Part shown: positions 34,796-44,496 of the stretch, in pieces | Position numbering within the stretch: position 1 is the first letter of the stretch | Layout: the number at the start of each line of letters is the position of its first letter | Source: Butyrivibrio sp. NC2002 | GTDB taxonomy: Bacteria > Bacillota > Clostridia > Lachnospirales > Lachnospiraceae | NCBI RefSeq assembly: GCF_000702265.1 | Contig: NZ_JNKZ01000010.1 | Coordinates: forward strand, 1 to 64,000 | DNA length: 64,000 bases | Direction: 5' to 3' | Notes under the pieces: generated by a model | Seen by the model: the letters and a program-made list of their open reading frames with translations, nothing else | What the model was told of the DNA's origin: nothing | Databases searched by the model: none | Translations under genes and position numbers: made by a program

Positions 34796-37579
34796 TTAAT
34801 ATCCTATGCAGCTTGCCCACGTATCGTCTTTTGGTTTCATTGGAATAATAATAACAAGCCTATTTATAGCTCTGGTCATTGCAACATACAGTATTCTTGT
34901 CTCTTCCCTTTTCTCTTTTAAAACCTGTGCTTCATGGAGTTCTTCATAAAATTCATTGCAAAAATCTTTGCCTTCTCCGTTCCAGCCTACCCTATTGTCC
35001 GTTGGCTCTATGATTATTTCTTTGTCCTTTTTGGTTCTGAATCTTTTCGTCGTATAAGGAATAATAATCGTATCAAATTCAAGTCCCTTTGATTTATGCG
35101 CCGTCATACACAAAACACTTCTGTAATCATCCTGGGTCCTGATACTAGGCTCCTCTTCCTCTCTATTAGTCGCGATTTGTATTTTCAAAAAGCGGTATAC
35201 ATCATATAAACTTGTCTTTGTCATACCAAAATTATCAAATAGAATCCTTACAAGTTTATAGATATCTGCTTTATACTGGGTTGCTCTTATAGAAATTATT
35301 GCCTTCGACGTTTTCTCATCCCATCCTTCCTCTCTTGCAGTTCTTTTTAGAGTCTTTATATATGTGTATATATAATCCGTCTCCAACAAATTTTCCATTT
35401 TGAATTTTTTCTTTGTTTCCTCATTCTCCAAATTCTCCCTCAGGAAAGAAAAATCTGTATCCCCTTTTTTTATACGTTCCATCTGCATGGTTTTATCTTC
35501 CAAAATACACTTGATAACAGATATAACCGGTTTTAGCCTTAGGTCTTTGTGATATTTCTCCCACGGTGTGCCATCAAGATATTTTTTTAGGCAACCAAAG
35601 ATCTTACTTTTATCTCCATTTTGTTTTTCCAACTCTTTAAGATCTATTGTCCCTAAAAATCCTGAAAATGGGGTCATAAGATAATTGAAAACATACTTAG
35701 GTTCACTCTCAAAAACATATGAACATATAAGAGAAAAGAAATCTCTGACTGCTTCGCTTGTATAAAATGAACCTTCCCTCTTTACCATACAAGGTATTTT
35801 ATTCTTCCTAAGAAGCATAGACAGTTCATCAAGCTGACTGTTAGTTCTTGTAAGAAGGACTACCCTGTCTTTTTCATCAGGCTTTTTTTCAGCTTCTTCT
35901 ACTCTCTTAATCAAATCCTCTAATGATTTTTTTGTAACACTTGCTATTTCTTCTCCGGATGGCTGAGATTGATCATCATTGTTTGATTTACCCTTCATTG
36001 ATTCAATTACCTGGGTATCCTCTTCGTTTTCTTCATAAATTATGCTGGATAAACTCTTTGGTTTTGAACATTTGTAAATAACAGTTTTTTCACCTAGGCC
36101 ATCTTTAAGCGGAACAACAGGATTATCATATTTAAGAAGATCTGCTTTACCCCACTTTTTAAAATATTCATCCATAGAATCCATCAGCACTTTGGATGTT
36201 CTATAATTATTTTTTAAAGAAAAGTCTTTATGATCCTCATTATTGATCAATCGTAGCTTATCTGAAAAAATGTTAAATGCTTCATCATTTGCTCCTCTAA
36301 AAGCATATATACTCTGTTTTACATCTCCTACGACAAACAATCTTGCTCTTGTAAGCCGCACTAATAACATGGCAACATCAATCTGAGAAAGATCCGTATC
36401 CTGGAATTCATCTATGAAAAGATATTTCATATCCAGCCTAAGGTTATCAGTTGATTCTCCATCCAGTTCGGATTCAGTAACCTTTCTTACATAATCCTCC
36501 AAAACAACCTGCAGATCCCTGATAATATCATTTAACGATATTTCATCACGCTTCCTCTTTAGTTCAAAAAACTCATCATCAACTTCCGGTATAACTTCTT
36601 TGATAAAATCATTAAACTTCCTCGCCTCATCATTCCTAAAGTTTTCCCCCCATTGCATGTTATGAATATCTTTATGTGAAACGCCTATCTTTGCAAATGT
36701 ATCCCAATATTTTTCGATTAGAGTCTTAGTCTGATAGAGTTTCTCGCCAACCACTTCGTCTATTGTAGCGGCTTCTGATGTTCTTCTATCAATAACATCA
36801 GAGATGATCTTATGTTTTTCATTGGCTAAACCTTTTATAGCAAGCTTTTCAGAAAAGCCCATATTAAAGCCATTTGTTCGCAACATTAAGTAACAGAAGC
36901 TATGTATTGTACTAATCTGCATCTGAGATTGTTCTTCTACCCATCGAAAATACTTTATATTACCAGTGAGATGATATCTGGTTAGAAGTGTCTTCTGAAG
37001 CCTACGGTTCATTTCTTCCGTTGCATCATTTGTAAATGTAATCATATATATGTCATACATATGAATGCCAGGCACCGTATGCATAAGAAACATGATTCTA
37101 TCAATCATGACAGTAGTTTTACCAGTACCTGCACTAGCCTGAACAACTACATGTTCATCTGCCTTGCAATGCTCAACTCTATACTGCGCCGCATTAAAAA
37201 ATGGGCATGCTGATTCAAGCTTGTCTACCAAGCCCGAATCATCACACCCATCAACAGCAATTCCACGTATATTTGGATCGCATTCATGTATTTGCAGCAG
37301 ATATTCATCTGCATATACTCCGAATTTGCTCTTCAGTTGTTTACAAGATTCAGCATCGCCAAACCATAAGACCTTTATTCCATATTCAAGCCAACGCTGA
37401 ATCCTATCGGCAAATTCAACAAGTCTCTTGCCGCATATAAGAACTGAATATTTTGCGCCTAGTTCGTGTACAATACCATCATCATATTTGATTGTTCCAC
37501 CAATTGGGAGAATATCCGTCTTTCTATCCACATCACTATTTTGGAGCTGTTCCAAAACCTCAGTATCTTTCTTTTCCAA
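34796..37579 (-). CDS. AddA-like SF1 helicase lacking the C-terminal nuclease
   Basis: 927 residues. After a novel N-terminal domain of about 130 residues (SVLICGKRLVEFADRIQRWL and on) comes a UvrD/AddA helicase: Walker A VVQASAGTGKTTVMIDRI (148-155), FTNDATEEMNRRL (Ia), STIHSFCYLMLR, Walker B KYLFIDEFQDTD, QSIYAFRGAN (III), NNYRTSK (IV), TAHKSKGLEFDTIIIP (V) and YVAMTRAINRLVI (VI). The protein stops about 20 residues after motif VI, whereas AddA is about 1200 residues with a RecB-type nuclease there. The start is a TTG with AAAGG 8 bases upstream. First gene of the four-gene operon. Confidence 0.85.
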   Translation of the reverse strand: MEKKDTEVLEQLQNSDVDRKTDILPIGGTIKYDDGIVHELGAKYSVLICGKRLVEFADRIQRWLEYGIKVLWFGDAESCKQLKSKFGVYADEYLLQIHECDPNIRGIAVDGCDDSGLVDKLESACPFFNAAQYRVEHCKADEHVVVQASAGTGKTTVMIDRIMFLMHTVPGIHMYDIYMITFTNDATEEMNRRLQKTLLTRYHLTGNIKYFRWVEEQSQMQISTIHSFCYLMLRTNGFNMGFSEKLAIKGLANEKHKIISDVIDRRTSEAATIDEVVGEKLYQTKTLIEKYWDTFAKIGVSHKDIHNMQWGENFRNDEARKFNDFIKEVIPEVDDEFFELKRKRDEISLNDIIRDLQVVLEDYVRKVTESELDGESTDNLRLDMKYLFIDEFQDTDLSQIDVAMLLVRLTRARLFVVGDVKQSIYAFRGANDEAFNIFSDKLRLINNEDHKDFSLKNNYRTSKVLMDSMDEYFKKWGKADLLKYDNPVVPLKDGLGEKTVIYKCSKPKSLSSIIYEENEEDTQVIESMKGKSNNDDQSQPSGEEIASVTKKSLEDLIKRVEEAEKKPDEKDRVVLLTRTNSQLDELSMLLRKNKIPCMVKREGSFYTSEAVRDFFSLICSYVFESEPKYVFNYLMTPFSGFLGTIDLKELEKQNGDKSKIFGCLKKYLDGTPWEKYHKDLRLKPVISVIKCILEDKTMQMERIKKGDTDFSFLRENLENEETKKKFKMENLLETDYIYTYIKTLKRTAREEGWDEKTSKAIISIRATQYKADIYKLVRILFDNFGMTKTSLYDVYRFLKIQIATNREEEEPSIRTQDDYRSVLCMTAHKSKGLEFDTIIIPYTTKRFRTKKDKEIIIEPTDNRVGWNGEGKDFCNEFYEELHEAQVLKEKREETRILYVAMTRAINRLVIIIPMKPKDDTWASCIGY

Positions 37580-37640
37580 ATTCCACGCCTTTCATGTTTT
37601 TCACACAAATAAATATCATGAAATATTGTTAAATAGAGTG

Positions 37641-37672
37641 CATAAAAAATAAAAGGGAGACATCGTCTCCCC
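37641..37672 (-). terminator. rho-independent terminator between 37798 and the AddA-like gene
   Basis: On the minus strand GGGAGAC-GAT-GTCTCCC followed by CTTTTATTTTTTATG. It would end the small-protein transcript from 38043 and separates it from the helicase operon, whose promoter must then lie between 37640 and 37580. Confidence 0.75.
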
Positions 37673-37797
37673 ACTTAATTATACTTCACTTTCTACTATG
37701 TATATCTGAAAATACTAGAACATAGATAAAATAATTCTAAACTTTACTTTTCTAGTTCTTCGATACAAATTGTATATAATTGCAGAAATTTCTTTGG

Positions 37798-38043
37798 TCA
37801 TTTGATAGAACAATCCAAAAATTCAAGTTTCTCATCATTCTCCTGCTTTTTTGAGGCATGGCTTCTGATGCTCTCCTTGATCTTATTCTTTAAACGTTTT
37901 TTCGTCTTCTTTTTAATGATATGGATAATTATTCCTATGATAAAAGGTGCCAAAACTATGGCACCGATTTCTATACCAAGCTTTATCTTAAGCCACATGA
38001 GTTCTTTCTTTTTCTTTTCGATAGCTTTGCTGATTCTTCCCAT
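37798..38043 (-). CDS. small basic membrane protein, 81 residues
   Basis: A charged N-terminus (MGRISKAIEKKKKELMWLKI), one membrane helix (GIEIGAIVLAPFIIGIIIHI) and a very basic cytoplasmic-type tail (IKKKTKKRLKNKIKESIRSH). AGAGGGGGG lies upstream of the ATG. Not recognised. Confidence 0.6.
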   Translation of the reverse strand: MGRISKAIEKKKKELMWLKIKLGIEIGAIVLAPFIIGIIIHIIKKKTKKRLKNKIKESIRSHASKKQENDEKLEFLDCSIK

Positions 38044-38108
38044 ATTTACCCCCCTCTATGCCAAAGATTTTGATTTTTTCTTTACCATCATATGAAACAA
38101 GAGTTATC

Positions 38109-39542
38109 TCAATCAAATGTAAATCTATCAAAAGTGAATTCTCTTTCTGTGTCTTCAGAAACAAATTCAAAATATATTGCATGCTTTCCTATTACACCGC
38201 ATGTGAGCTCAGATGTCTTTTCATTTTCAGAGCCGTCAAAAACTACAGTAGAAATCACACGTCCATTATATGAATCCAATCGGACATTTATCTTTACAGG
38301 CTTTGCTTCTTCCAGGATTATGGTTACCTTTTTGGCTGATGTATTTCCAAACTGAAGGTATCTGAATCCCACAGTAGTTCCTGAGGTAATGTTTACAACA
38401 GGTGCAGAAATATCGTCTTTTTCCTCATAGACAGGTCTTATGTATGCATTTTTGCTGCTTCCAAAGATATGGCAGGCATAGCCGGCAGATATCCACTTGT
38501 ATGCATCAAGGCCGTTTATATGCGGTCCCTGAGAAGTCATTTCCACAGGTTTTGATGATACAGGCTCTCCTGCGATATACTTTATGTCTCCAATATAAAG
38601 CTTTCCGTCTTTACCAAGAGCAACATCAACCGGTTCCATCATGGCCTGACGCGAGTATTCGTCAGTACCTGTCTGCCTATGGTAAAAGACATACCACTGT
38701 CCTTCTATTTCCATGATCGAGCCATGATTATTACCCCATTTGTAGGTCATGGTTCCGAGTCCCTGGCTGTCATGAAGTATTTCTCCACCATTAAAACTGA
38801 AATCACCGCCATCATGAAAAGGTCCAAACGGAGTGTCACTTATACGATATGAGAGGAATCCATTACAGGGTTCAAATACACCGAGTTCTGGAACGGGAAC
38901 TTCATATCGCTTGGAATAGATATATACATACTTCCCAAGAACTTTTCTGGGACTTGAAGCCTCAAAAAAGCCATCTGTGAGAGATATATGACCATCATCT
39001 TTTGGATCCCATGGGCAGGTGGAATGTCCCAAAGGGTTTTCAACAAGAGTTCCTTCTTTAATGGTCGCCATATCATCTTCAAGTTCTGCAATATAGCATG
39101 GAGCAGCACATCCTCCCCAGTATGCATAGACTTTGCCATCATCATCGACAAGTACTCCCGGGTCAAAACCAACTTTGGTTTCTACAGGATTTTCAAAAGG
39201 ACCCCAGGGGGTCTTGGATGAAGCAACCACAACGAGACTTCCGCATCTTTCAGCAGCATAGAGATAGTAAGTATCTCCTTTTTTTACTACATCAGGGGCA
39301 TACAGCACCGAATCATAATGTGTCTCATATGACACTCCGTGATATGTCCAATCTGTCAGGTCATTAACAGGTGCAGACCATACAACGTAGTTCCTTCCGC
39401 AGTATTTATCTCTTTCAATGTCATGCGAGCCATAAACGTATACCCGCTTTTCTCCATTATATTCAAAAACCCTGGGTTCGCCATCCGGTACATGCTCCCA
39501 CAATGGAAGATACGGATTTGCGCCCTTTATAAGCTCTTTCAT
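38109..39542 (-). CDS. GH43 family glycoside hydrolase with C-terminal carbohydrate-binding domain
   Basis: 477 residues. The five-bladed GH43 fold opens with ANPYLPLWEHVPDGEPRVFE (catalytic base Asp in PDGEP), continues with YAPDVVKKGDTYYLYAAERC, FDPGVLVDDDGKVYAYWGGC (pKa-modulating Asp) and DGFFEASSPRKVLGKYVYIY (catalytic acid Glu). Residues about 345-477 resemble a CBM6-type beta-sandwich (FRYLQFGNTSAKKVTIILEE). Likely an arabinofuranosidase or xylosidase acting on hemicellulose oligosaccharides in the cytoplasm, as there is no signal peptide. The ATG at 39542 has AGGAGG 9 bases upstream; the frame to 39620 is too long. Confidence 0.85.
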   Translation of the reverse strand: MKELIKGANPYLPLWEHVPDGEPRVFEYNGEKRVYVYGSHDIERDKYCGRNYVVWSAPVNDLTDWTYHGVSYETHYDSVLYAPDVVKKGDTYYLYAAERCGSLVVVASSKTPWGPFENPVETKVGFDPGVLVDDDGKVYAYWGGCAAPCYIAELEDDMATIKEGTLVENPLGHSTCPWDPKDDGHISLTDGFFEASSPRKVLGKYVYIYSKRYEVPVPELGVFEPCNGFLSYRISDTPFGPFHDGGDFSFNGGEILHDSQGLGTMTYKWGNNHGSIMEIEGQWYVFYHRQTGTDEYSRQAMMEPVDVALGKDGKLYIGDIKYIAGEPVSSKPVEMTSQGPHINGLDAYKWISAGYACHIFGSSKNAYIRPVYEEKDDISAPVVNITSGTTVGFRYLQFGNTSAKKVTIILEEAKPVKINVRLDSYNGRVISTVVFDGSENEKTSELTCGVIGKHAIYFEFVSEDTEREFTFDRFTFD

Positions 39543-39574
39543 ACTATGAATTCCTCCTAACAGCTTATTTTTCC

Positions 39575-40195
39575 CTAATACTGTACTCTTCTCCCATGCT
39601 TTGAAGCATAATCTGCCCATTTTTTCGCTTTAATATGGTTCTCATCACCATATTTGCCTGTAAAATATGCCTCTGCCAGTTCAGCAGCTGCATCAATATC
39701 ACCTCTAGCTGCTCTGTCTATCAGCTTAAGCATTGAGAGCTTATCAAGTCTTTTTCCTAGCCTTTCCTTCAAAACAAGATATCGCTGATGCTTCTCTTCT
39801 TTTTCAAAATGAATTTCGCGTAACTGAATGGGATTGTTCTCGTAATCAAGTTCTTCGTCGCCAAACTGTTCACTGGTAAGGTCAAATGTCCTTCCATCTA
39901 TGACGTTATAGCAGTGGTAGTTTCCGCCTTCACGCTCAATTCCGTAAACTCCGCCTCCGAAAATATCCTGAATAAGAAAAGCTGTTATAGAGCACTGTCC
40001 TAGTGTCATATTCGTTGGCGTCCAATCATCCTGCATCCTGGGAGCACAGGTTTCTTTTGACCATATCTCTGTAAGCAGATCATACATATCCCTCATATCA
40101 CGAATATTCTCAAATCCGGGTGTCACCGGAGATACTTTGTCCGCATCTTCCCATCCATAAAATCTATATACGCGCTTAAACTCTTTTTCCATCAC
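39575..40195 (-). CDS. YunG-like protein with a Sel1-type tail
   Basis: 206 residues. The middle part LGQCSITAFLIQDIFGGGVY, then HCYNVIDGRTFDLTSEQFGD matches the YunG family pattern (Cys, later HYWN-like and DLT-QF). The last 50 residues (GDIDAAAELAEAYFTGKYGD, then KAKKWADYAS) look like one Sel1/TPR-like repeat. AGGAG precedes the ATG. The function of YunG proteins is unknown. It lies 32 bp upstream of the GH43 gene and may be cotranscribed. Confidence 0.65.
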   Translation of the reverse strand: MMEKEFKRVYRFYGWEDADKVSPVTPGFENIRDMRDMYDLLTEIWSKETCAPRMQDDWTPTNMTLGQCSITAFLIQDIFGGGVYGIEREGGNYHCYNVIDGRTFDLTSEQFGDEELDYENNPIQLREIHFEKEEKHQRYLVLKERLGKRLDKLSMLKLIDRAARGDIDAAAELAEAYFTGKYGDENHIKAKKWADYASKHGRRVQY

Positions 40196-40241
40196 ATTCT
40201 CCTAAATTATAATCTAACTGCATTTCATTTCGCATAACAAG

Positions 40242-41111
40242 TCACTTTATCATCTCAACCAGACTGTTCATTGCCTTATTCTGATGCTTGTCTTTATGGA
40301 TTAGCACCTGCGAATAGATAGGAAAATCAGGCCCTTTCCATGTGAGGCGTTTGAGTTTGCTGCTCTTTGTTTCTGCTTCCGCAGTCATATCCGGGATGAA
40401 GGCTACTCCCAGTCCGTTTATTGCAAATTGTTTTAGAATTTCTTTACTGTCTGTTTCCAAAACAATCTTTGGCGAGATTCCAGCCGACTCAAGATGAGAA
40501 ATCAGCATATGCCTAAAATTGCAGCCATGTCCGGTCAATAAAAGAGGCAACTCTTTTAGATCTTCCGCACAAATGGACTTTTTGGCAACAGGAAAATCGG
40601 GAGATGCATAGAAGCCAAGCTTTTCCCGTTTCTTGTGCAGGATCTTAATCCTCTCATCCTTGAAAAGCGGGTTCAGAGTATAAACAAGGTCGAGTTCTCC
40701 CTTCTGCAAAAGATCAGGGATGATCTCATGGGTAACAAACTGTATTCTAATCTCAGTCCTGGGATTATTCATATTATATTCCATCAAGATCCGCGGAAGG
40801 CGGTTTATGCAAAGAGACTCAGAAACACCCAAATTCAATACTCCTGCCGGGTTTTCTTCATCTGTCACATCAAGACGGATATCTCGCTCCAACTGAAGCA
40901 TTTTCTCTGCAAAGGGTATGAGCCGCTCTCCCGATGCGGTTAGTGAAATTGTTTTCCCCAGGCGCTCAAACAATACGCATCCCAGCTCATCTTCCAACTG
41001 TTTGATCTGAGTTGTTACTGTAGACTGCGCATAGCCAAGACTATTGGCAGCTGAAGAAAAGCTTCTCATTTCCACAATCTTCAAGAAGGTACTTAATTGT
41101 GTGATTGTCAT
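40242..41111 (-). CDS. LysR-family transcriptional regulator
   Basis: 289 residues. Winged helix-turn-helix at residues 1-60 (FSSAANSLGYAQSTVTTQIK, then QLEDELGCVLFERLGKTISL) and a periplasmic-binding-like effector domain (VLNLGVSESLCINRLPRILM; GLGVAFIPDMTAEAE). AAGGAG precedes the ATG. It diverges from the Fe-S protein at 41316, so that gene is a candidate target along with its own promoter. Confidence 0.9.
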   Translation of the reverse strand: MTITQLSTFLKIVEMRSFSSAANSLGYAQSTVTTQIKQLEDELGCVLFERLGKTISLTASGERLIPFAEKMLQLERDIRLDVTDEENPAGVLNLGVSESLCINRLPRILMEYNMNNPRTEIRIQFVTHEIIPDLLQKGELDLVYTLNPLFKDERIKILHKKREKLGFYASPDFPVAKKSICAEDLKELPLLLTGHGCNFRHMLISHLESAGISPKIVLETDSKEILKQFAINGLGVAFIPDMTAEAETKSSKLKRLTWKGPDFPIYSQVLIHKDKHQNKAMNSLVEMIK

Positions 41112-41315
41112 AACCGCTCTCCTTTTTCAGTAATACTGTTTAAACCATGACTTCTTGAACGCAAAGATGAAAAAGCGTTCAAAAATCCTGGCTTTTGCCG
41201 GAGATATTATTCAAAAAAATTGAATGATATACTCATATATTTCAATTATACCGATACTATACTTGATGGTATTATACAATTGTATTCCATCAAAAACAAG
41301 GAGGGAGTGCTTTCC

Positions 41316-41978
41316 ATGAACGAGCTGCAGACCAGGATTGTTGAAGTCTTTGAAGATTCGCCGGACATGATTTTTGGATTTACAGATATATCCTATAGTG
41401 ATTTTGGAGAAGAATTCAAATCCGGCCTTGTGTTTGCAGTGCCATATACACAGCAGTTATCACTGAATAATTACAATGAGAAGGCCTTTCATGAAGGTAT
41501 ACTCGGCGCAAAAGACAGACTGGAAGTTAAGGTTGGAGAAATAGAGAATGTCTTGAAAAAAGATGGTATCCGCTATTATGTTCCGGAAGTTGCTCAGAAG
41601 GACGATGGTCGTTTCAGGGCAGAGTTTTCATTTAAGGATGCGGCAGCATCTGCCGGCGTTGGGTGGTTTGGGAAAAATGATGTCATAATCACGGAAAAAT
41701 ATGGTCCAAGGGTAAGATTATCCGCAATTCTTATAGATCATGATTTTGAATATGGACAGGCATATGAAAAATGCATGTGTCCGTCTGACTGTGATAAATG
41801 TGTTGAAGTCTGCCCTGCCCATGCGCTATTAAATGTCCGTTGGAAATTAGGAATGGGCAGGGACGATATTATCGACATATCCCGCTGCAATAAGATCAGG
41901 AGTGCCTTTATGGACAAGCTTGGACGATGGGGAGCATGTGCATTATGCCTTGCCAACTGTCCGTACGGGAAAGGGTAA
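41316..41978 (+). CDS. 4Fe-4S protein of the epoxyqueuosine-reductase (QueG-like) type
   Basis: 220 residues from the ATG at 41316, where AAGGAGG lies upstream; the frame beginning at 41220 has no site. Features: AAASAGVGWFGKNDVIITEK, then a ferredoxin-like pair of clusters, CMCPSDCDKCVEVCPAHALL and CALCLANCPYGKG. This arrangement is that of QueG-like iron-sulphur proteins, but the N-terminal corrinoid part is short, so it is probably a related reductase of unknown substrate. Divergent from lysR. Confidence 0.75.
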   Translation: MNELQTRIVEVFEDSPDMIFGFTDISYSDFGEEFKSGLVFAVPYTQQLSLNNYNEKAFHEGILGAKDRLEVKVGEIENVLKKDGIRYYVPEVAQKDDGRFRAEFSFKDAAASAGVGWFGKNDVIITEKYGPRVRLSAILIDHDFEYGQAYEKCMCPSDCDKCVEVCPAHALLNVRWKLGMGRDDIIDISRCNKIRSAFMDKLGRWGACALCLANCPYGKG

Positions 41979-42218
41979 CATAATACAGGCCTATGGAAAA
42001 ATCAATAAGATAATCAGTATTTTCCATAGTTTGCGGCATTTTATTTTCCATAATGGGTAGTATCTATCAATGAAGAATAATGTATTCTTCGTTGCGCTAT
42101 TTAAGGAGCCTGACCTACGAAGGTTATTACGTTTGTCGTCAAGCGACTTATGACAGAGCCTCGTTTGAGCTTTTTAAAGGTCTTACATTTATAAATACTT
42201 TGGATAACTATACAATAC

Positions 42219-42731
42219 TTATTTATTGTAACTCATAAGTTTTTCTAATAATCCATTAGGCTTGTCTGCAGAAATACCATATTTGTCTTCGCAGTCTTTA
42301 AAATTCGCATGATAAGTGATGGAACCGTTGTCGTCAATTCTGTCACCAAAACGTAGATAAACTGCATTGCCCTCATAGGCTTTTTCAATCTTCTTCATGT
42401 TTCCAACAGCCGTATTGATATCCTCCATTATGCTGCTGACCCATTTGCTATCTCCGTTTGCAATGATACTAAGGGCATCATTGGATATAAGCACATTAAA
42501 TTTTGTGGAGAAACGCCACATACTTGCACCTGTATATATATTATGAGGATGTTCGTCAAGGCCTTTCCCATAAAAGTTGAAACTGGTCTGATGTTTATCA
42601 TCGGAGTGAAGAGCTTCAAGGAAGTCAAGCGCTGTAAACTGTTTGGAAACAGGATTATTGAATCTGCTTGCTACCTTGTCTGTATTGTCTAAGCGCCATT
42701 GTCTTTTTAACTGAAATGCTTCATTATACAA
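42219..42731 (-). CDS. uncharacterised protein, probably missing its N-terminus
   Basis: 170 residues from a TTG that has no ribosome site. The frame is open back to a TAG at 42840-42842 and reads KQKEFDELKKQGKVFGGYSF, then DWSESARKRANELYNEAF. The 5' end of the gene is probably lost. The body (FTALDFLEALHSDDKHQTSF and NPNGLLEKLM-like end) matches nothing I know. The gap before it (41979-42218) holds only a short GAAGAATA/TATTCTTC hairpin. Confidence 0.45.
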   Translation of the reverse strand: MYNEAFQLKRQWRLDNTDKVASRFNNPVSKQFTALDFLEALHSDDKHQTSFNFYGKGLDEHPHNIYTGASMWRFSTKFNVLISNDALSIIANGDSKWVSSIMEDINTAVGNMKKIEKAYEGNAVYLRFGDRIDDNGSITYHANFKDCEDKYGISADKPNGLLEKLMSYNK

Positions 42732-42925
42732 TTCATTTGCTCTTTTTCTGGCTGATTCTGACCAGTCAAATGAGTATCCACCAAATACTTTTCCTTGTTT
42801 TTTGAGTTCATCAAACTCTTTTTGTTTATCCCATAAACTCTAAATTTTGAGGATAAACAAGACTGCCAGTTTTTTATCTTTCTATTAAATGCGTGTTTTG
42901 TTAAAAGATATCCACATCTACAATA

Positions 42926-44314
42926 TTATTCACTAATCCTATAACGAGCAATTATATCAACATTTTCAGCTAAAGTATCCCATTCACACACTGTATCAGC
43001 TGCCTTTGGCAGATAAATTACACTTAAAATACCATTTTCATCGCGGTTATATGATAGGATACCAATTTCATCAGAAAAGAATACTATGTCTCCGGGTTGC
43101 CAATCTTCATATTCTAAAAGATCTGTTGTCCTTTTGATAGCATTTCTCGAAAAAAATATATTTAGGACATCGATATCACGAAAATCCATATCTATGTTTG
43201 GCGTATCTACAGAATAAGCCTCCGGATGAGCGATTATGTCTTCATTTACCTGTTTACGTATATCATATCCTGCATCGCGCAACGATATGGTTACAACATC
43301 TGCACTTGTACCTATCCATTCAGTCGGATATCCTCCATCATATTGATGTACACCGTAGGACCAGTCTTCCATAAGCATTCGCTCTGCATTGTCAACAATA
43401 TCCGTCAAATCATCTATGCCATCCTCATCCTTATCTACTGAACTGGACTTTATCTCTACATAAGCCTTACCCATAACCTCCTTTAGGCTTTCTTCCAGTT
43501 CTTTCTCCTTTTCAACCTTATATTTACTCGCTACCGGAAAAAAATATAGTGAAAAATAAAGACCTAATATCAGAGGAGTTACAAGTAAGACACATATGCC
43601 TCGTTTAATAAGTAAAGACTTCTTCTGCTCTGGCTTTTTTTTCATCAGTTTTCGGAACATATGCATAATAACTGATTCAAGTAAAAAAATAATTACGAAA
43701 ACCAGGAATCCTGGCAAGAAATATCCTGTGTTATTTTTTGATATCATTCCTAAAATAATGGCAAACCATAGAAAAACCACTATTGCCACAATCATTGTTA
43801 ACATGCTTTTTTTCTTTGGCTGGGGTTCATCATCAAAGAGTGTTCTTAATAGACCTTTTTCACTCCATCCATATGATGATAGGAAGAAATTCTTTTCATA
43901 CTCAAGGCTGTCTCGTATGATATCTTCAAATTTGATTCCGGATTGCTCCTTATTGTTAATTTCATCCCAATAATAATCAATACTCATATTGGAATAGTTC
44001 TCATTTCTTGTCTGCATATCCTTGCATAGTAATAACGAGCCATTTAATTCCTGCATTTTTTCATTAATCAAGTTCAGGTTGTTTTCTACAAGTCCCTGAA
44101 GATCCGATTTGCCATTCTGCAATTCGGATATATCATCAATAGAAAGTCCCATTTTCCGTAAAATAATCACTTTTTTTAGTGTCTCGATATCTTCATTAGA
44201 GTAATTTCTATATCCATTCCTTTCTCTTGCAGGTTTAATCAGTCCCTTAGATTCATAAAACCTGATGTTAGCGCGATCAATTCCAAGCTGTTCCTCAACG
44301 TCTTTAATTGTCAT
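42926..44314 (-). CDS. membrane-anchored MerR regulator with a DUF1287 outer domain
   Basis: 462 residues. Residues 1-70 are a MerR-type DNA-binding domain (TIKDVEEQLGIDRANIRFYE, then KGLIKPARERNGYRNYSNED), followed by a coiled region to about 130. Three membrane helices lie at about 172-265 (MLTMIVAIVVFLWFAIILGM; GFLVFVIIFLLESVIM; GICVLLVTPLILGLYFSLYF). The extracytoplasmic part is DUF1287, a papain-like cell-wall domain (DVVTISLRDAGYDIRKQVNE; YEDWQPGDIVFFSDEIGILS). Its usual catalytic Cys (GVCTDVV-type) reads GTSADVV here. This suggests a one-protein sensor that reads the cell wall and binds DNA from the membrane. Confidence 0.8.
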   Translation of the reverse strand: MTIKDVEEQLGIDRANIRFYESKGLIKPARERNGYRNYSNEDIETLKKVIILRKMGLSIDDISELQNGKSDLQGLVENNLNLINEKMQELNGSLLLCKDMQTRNENYSNMSIDYYWDEINNKEQSGIKFEDIIRDSLEYEKNFFLSSYGWSEKGLLRTLFDDEPQPKKKSMLTMIVAIVVFLWFAIILGMISKNNTGYFLPGFLVFVIIFLLESVIMHMFRKLMKKKPEQKKSLLIKRGICVLLVTPLILGLYFSLYFFPVASKYKVEKEKELEESLKEVMGKAYVEIKSSSVDKDEDGIDDLTDIVDNAERMLMEDWSYGVHQYDGGYPTEWIGTSADVVTISLRDAGYDIRKQVNEDIIAHPEAYSVDTPNIDMDFRDIDVLNIFFSRNAIKRTTDLLEYEDWQPGDIVFFSDEIGILSYNRDENGILSVIYLPKAADTVCEWDTLAENVDIIARYRISE

Positions 44315-44496
44315 GATTTAGCGCTCCTTTCTGTTTCTTTATCGCTATTATAGGGGTATAAACCTACTTTATAGTCAATATTTTTTTATCATATAGTGAA
44401 TAAAATTTTTGCAGACTGGCATTTATAGAATGGGGCTATGTGAAAGAGTATAAAAATCCCATAGTCGTCAGGCTGTGGGAAGTATTAAATATTGTA

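Noticed and set aside
32155..37579. The chromosomal addAB operon itself
   Set aside because: AddA-like and AddB-like proteins are too short, both lack nuclease signatures, the gene order is addA-like before addB-like, and two unrelated genes are joined on. Naming them addA/addB would mislead.
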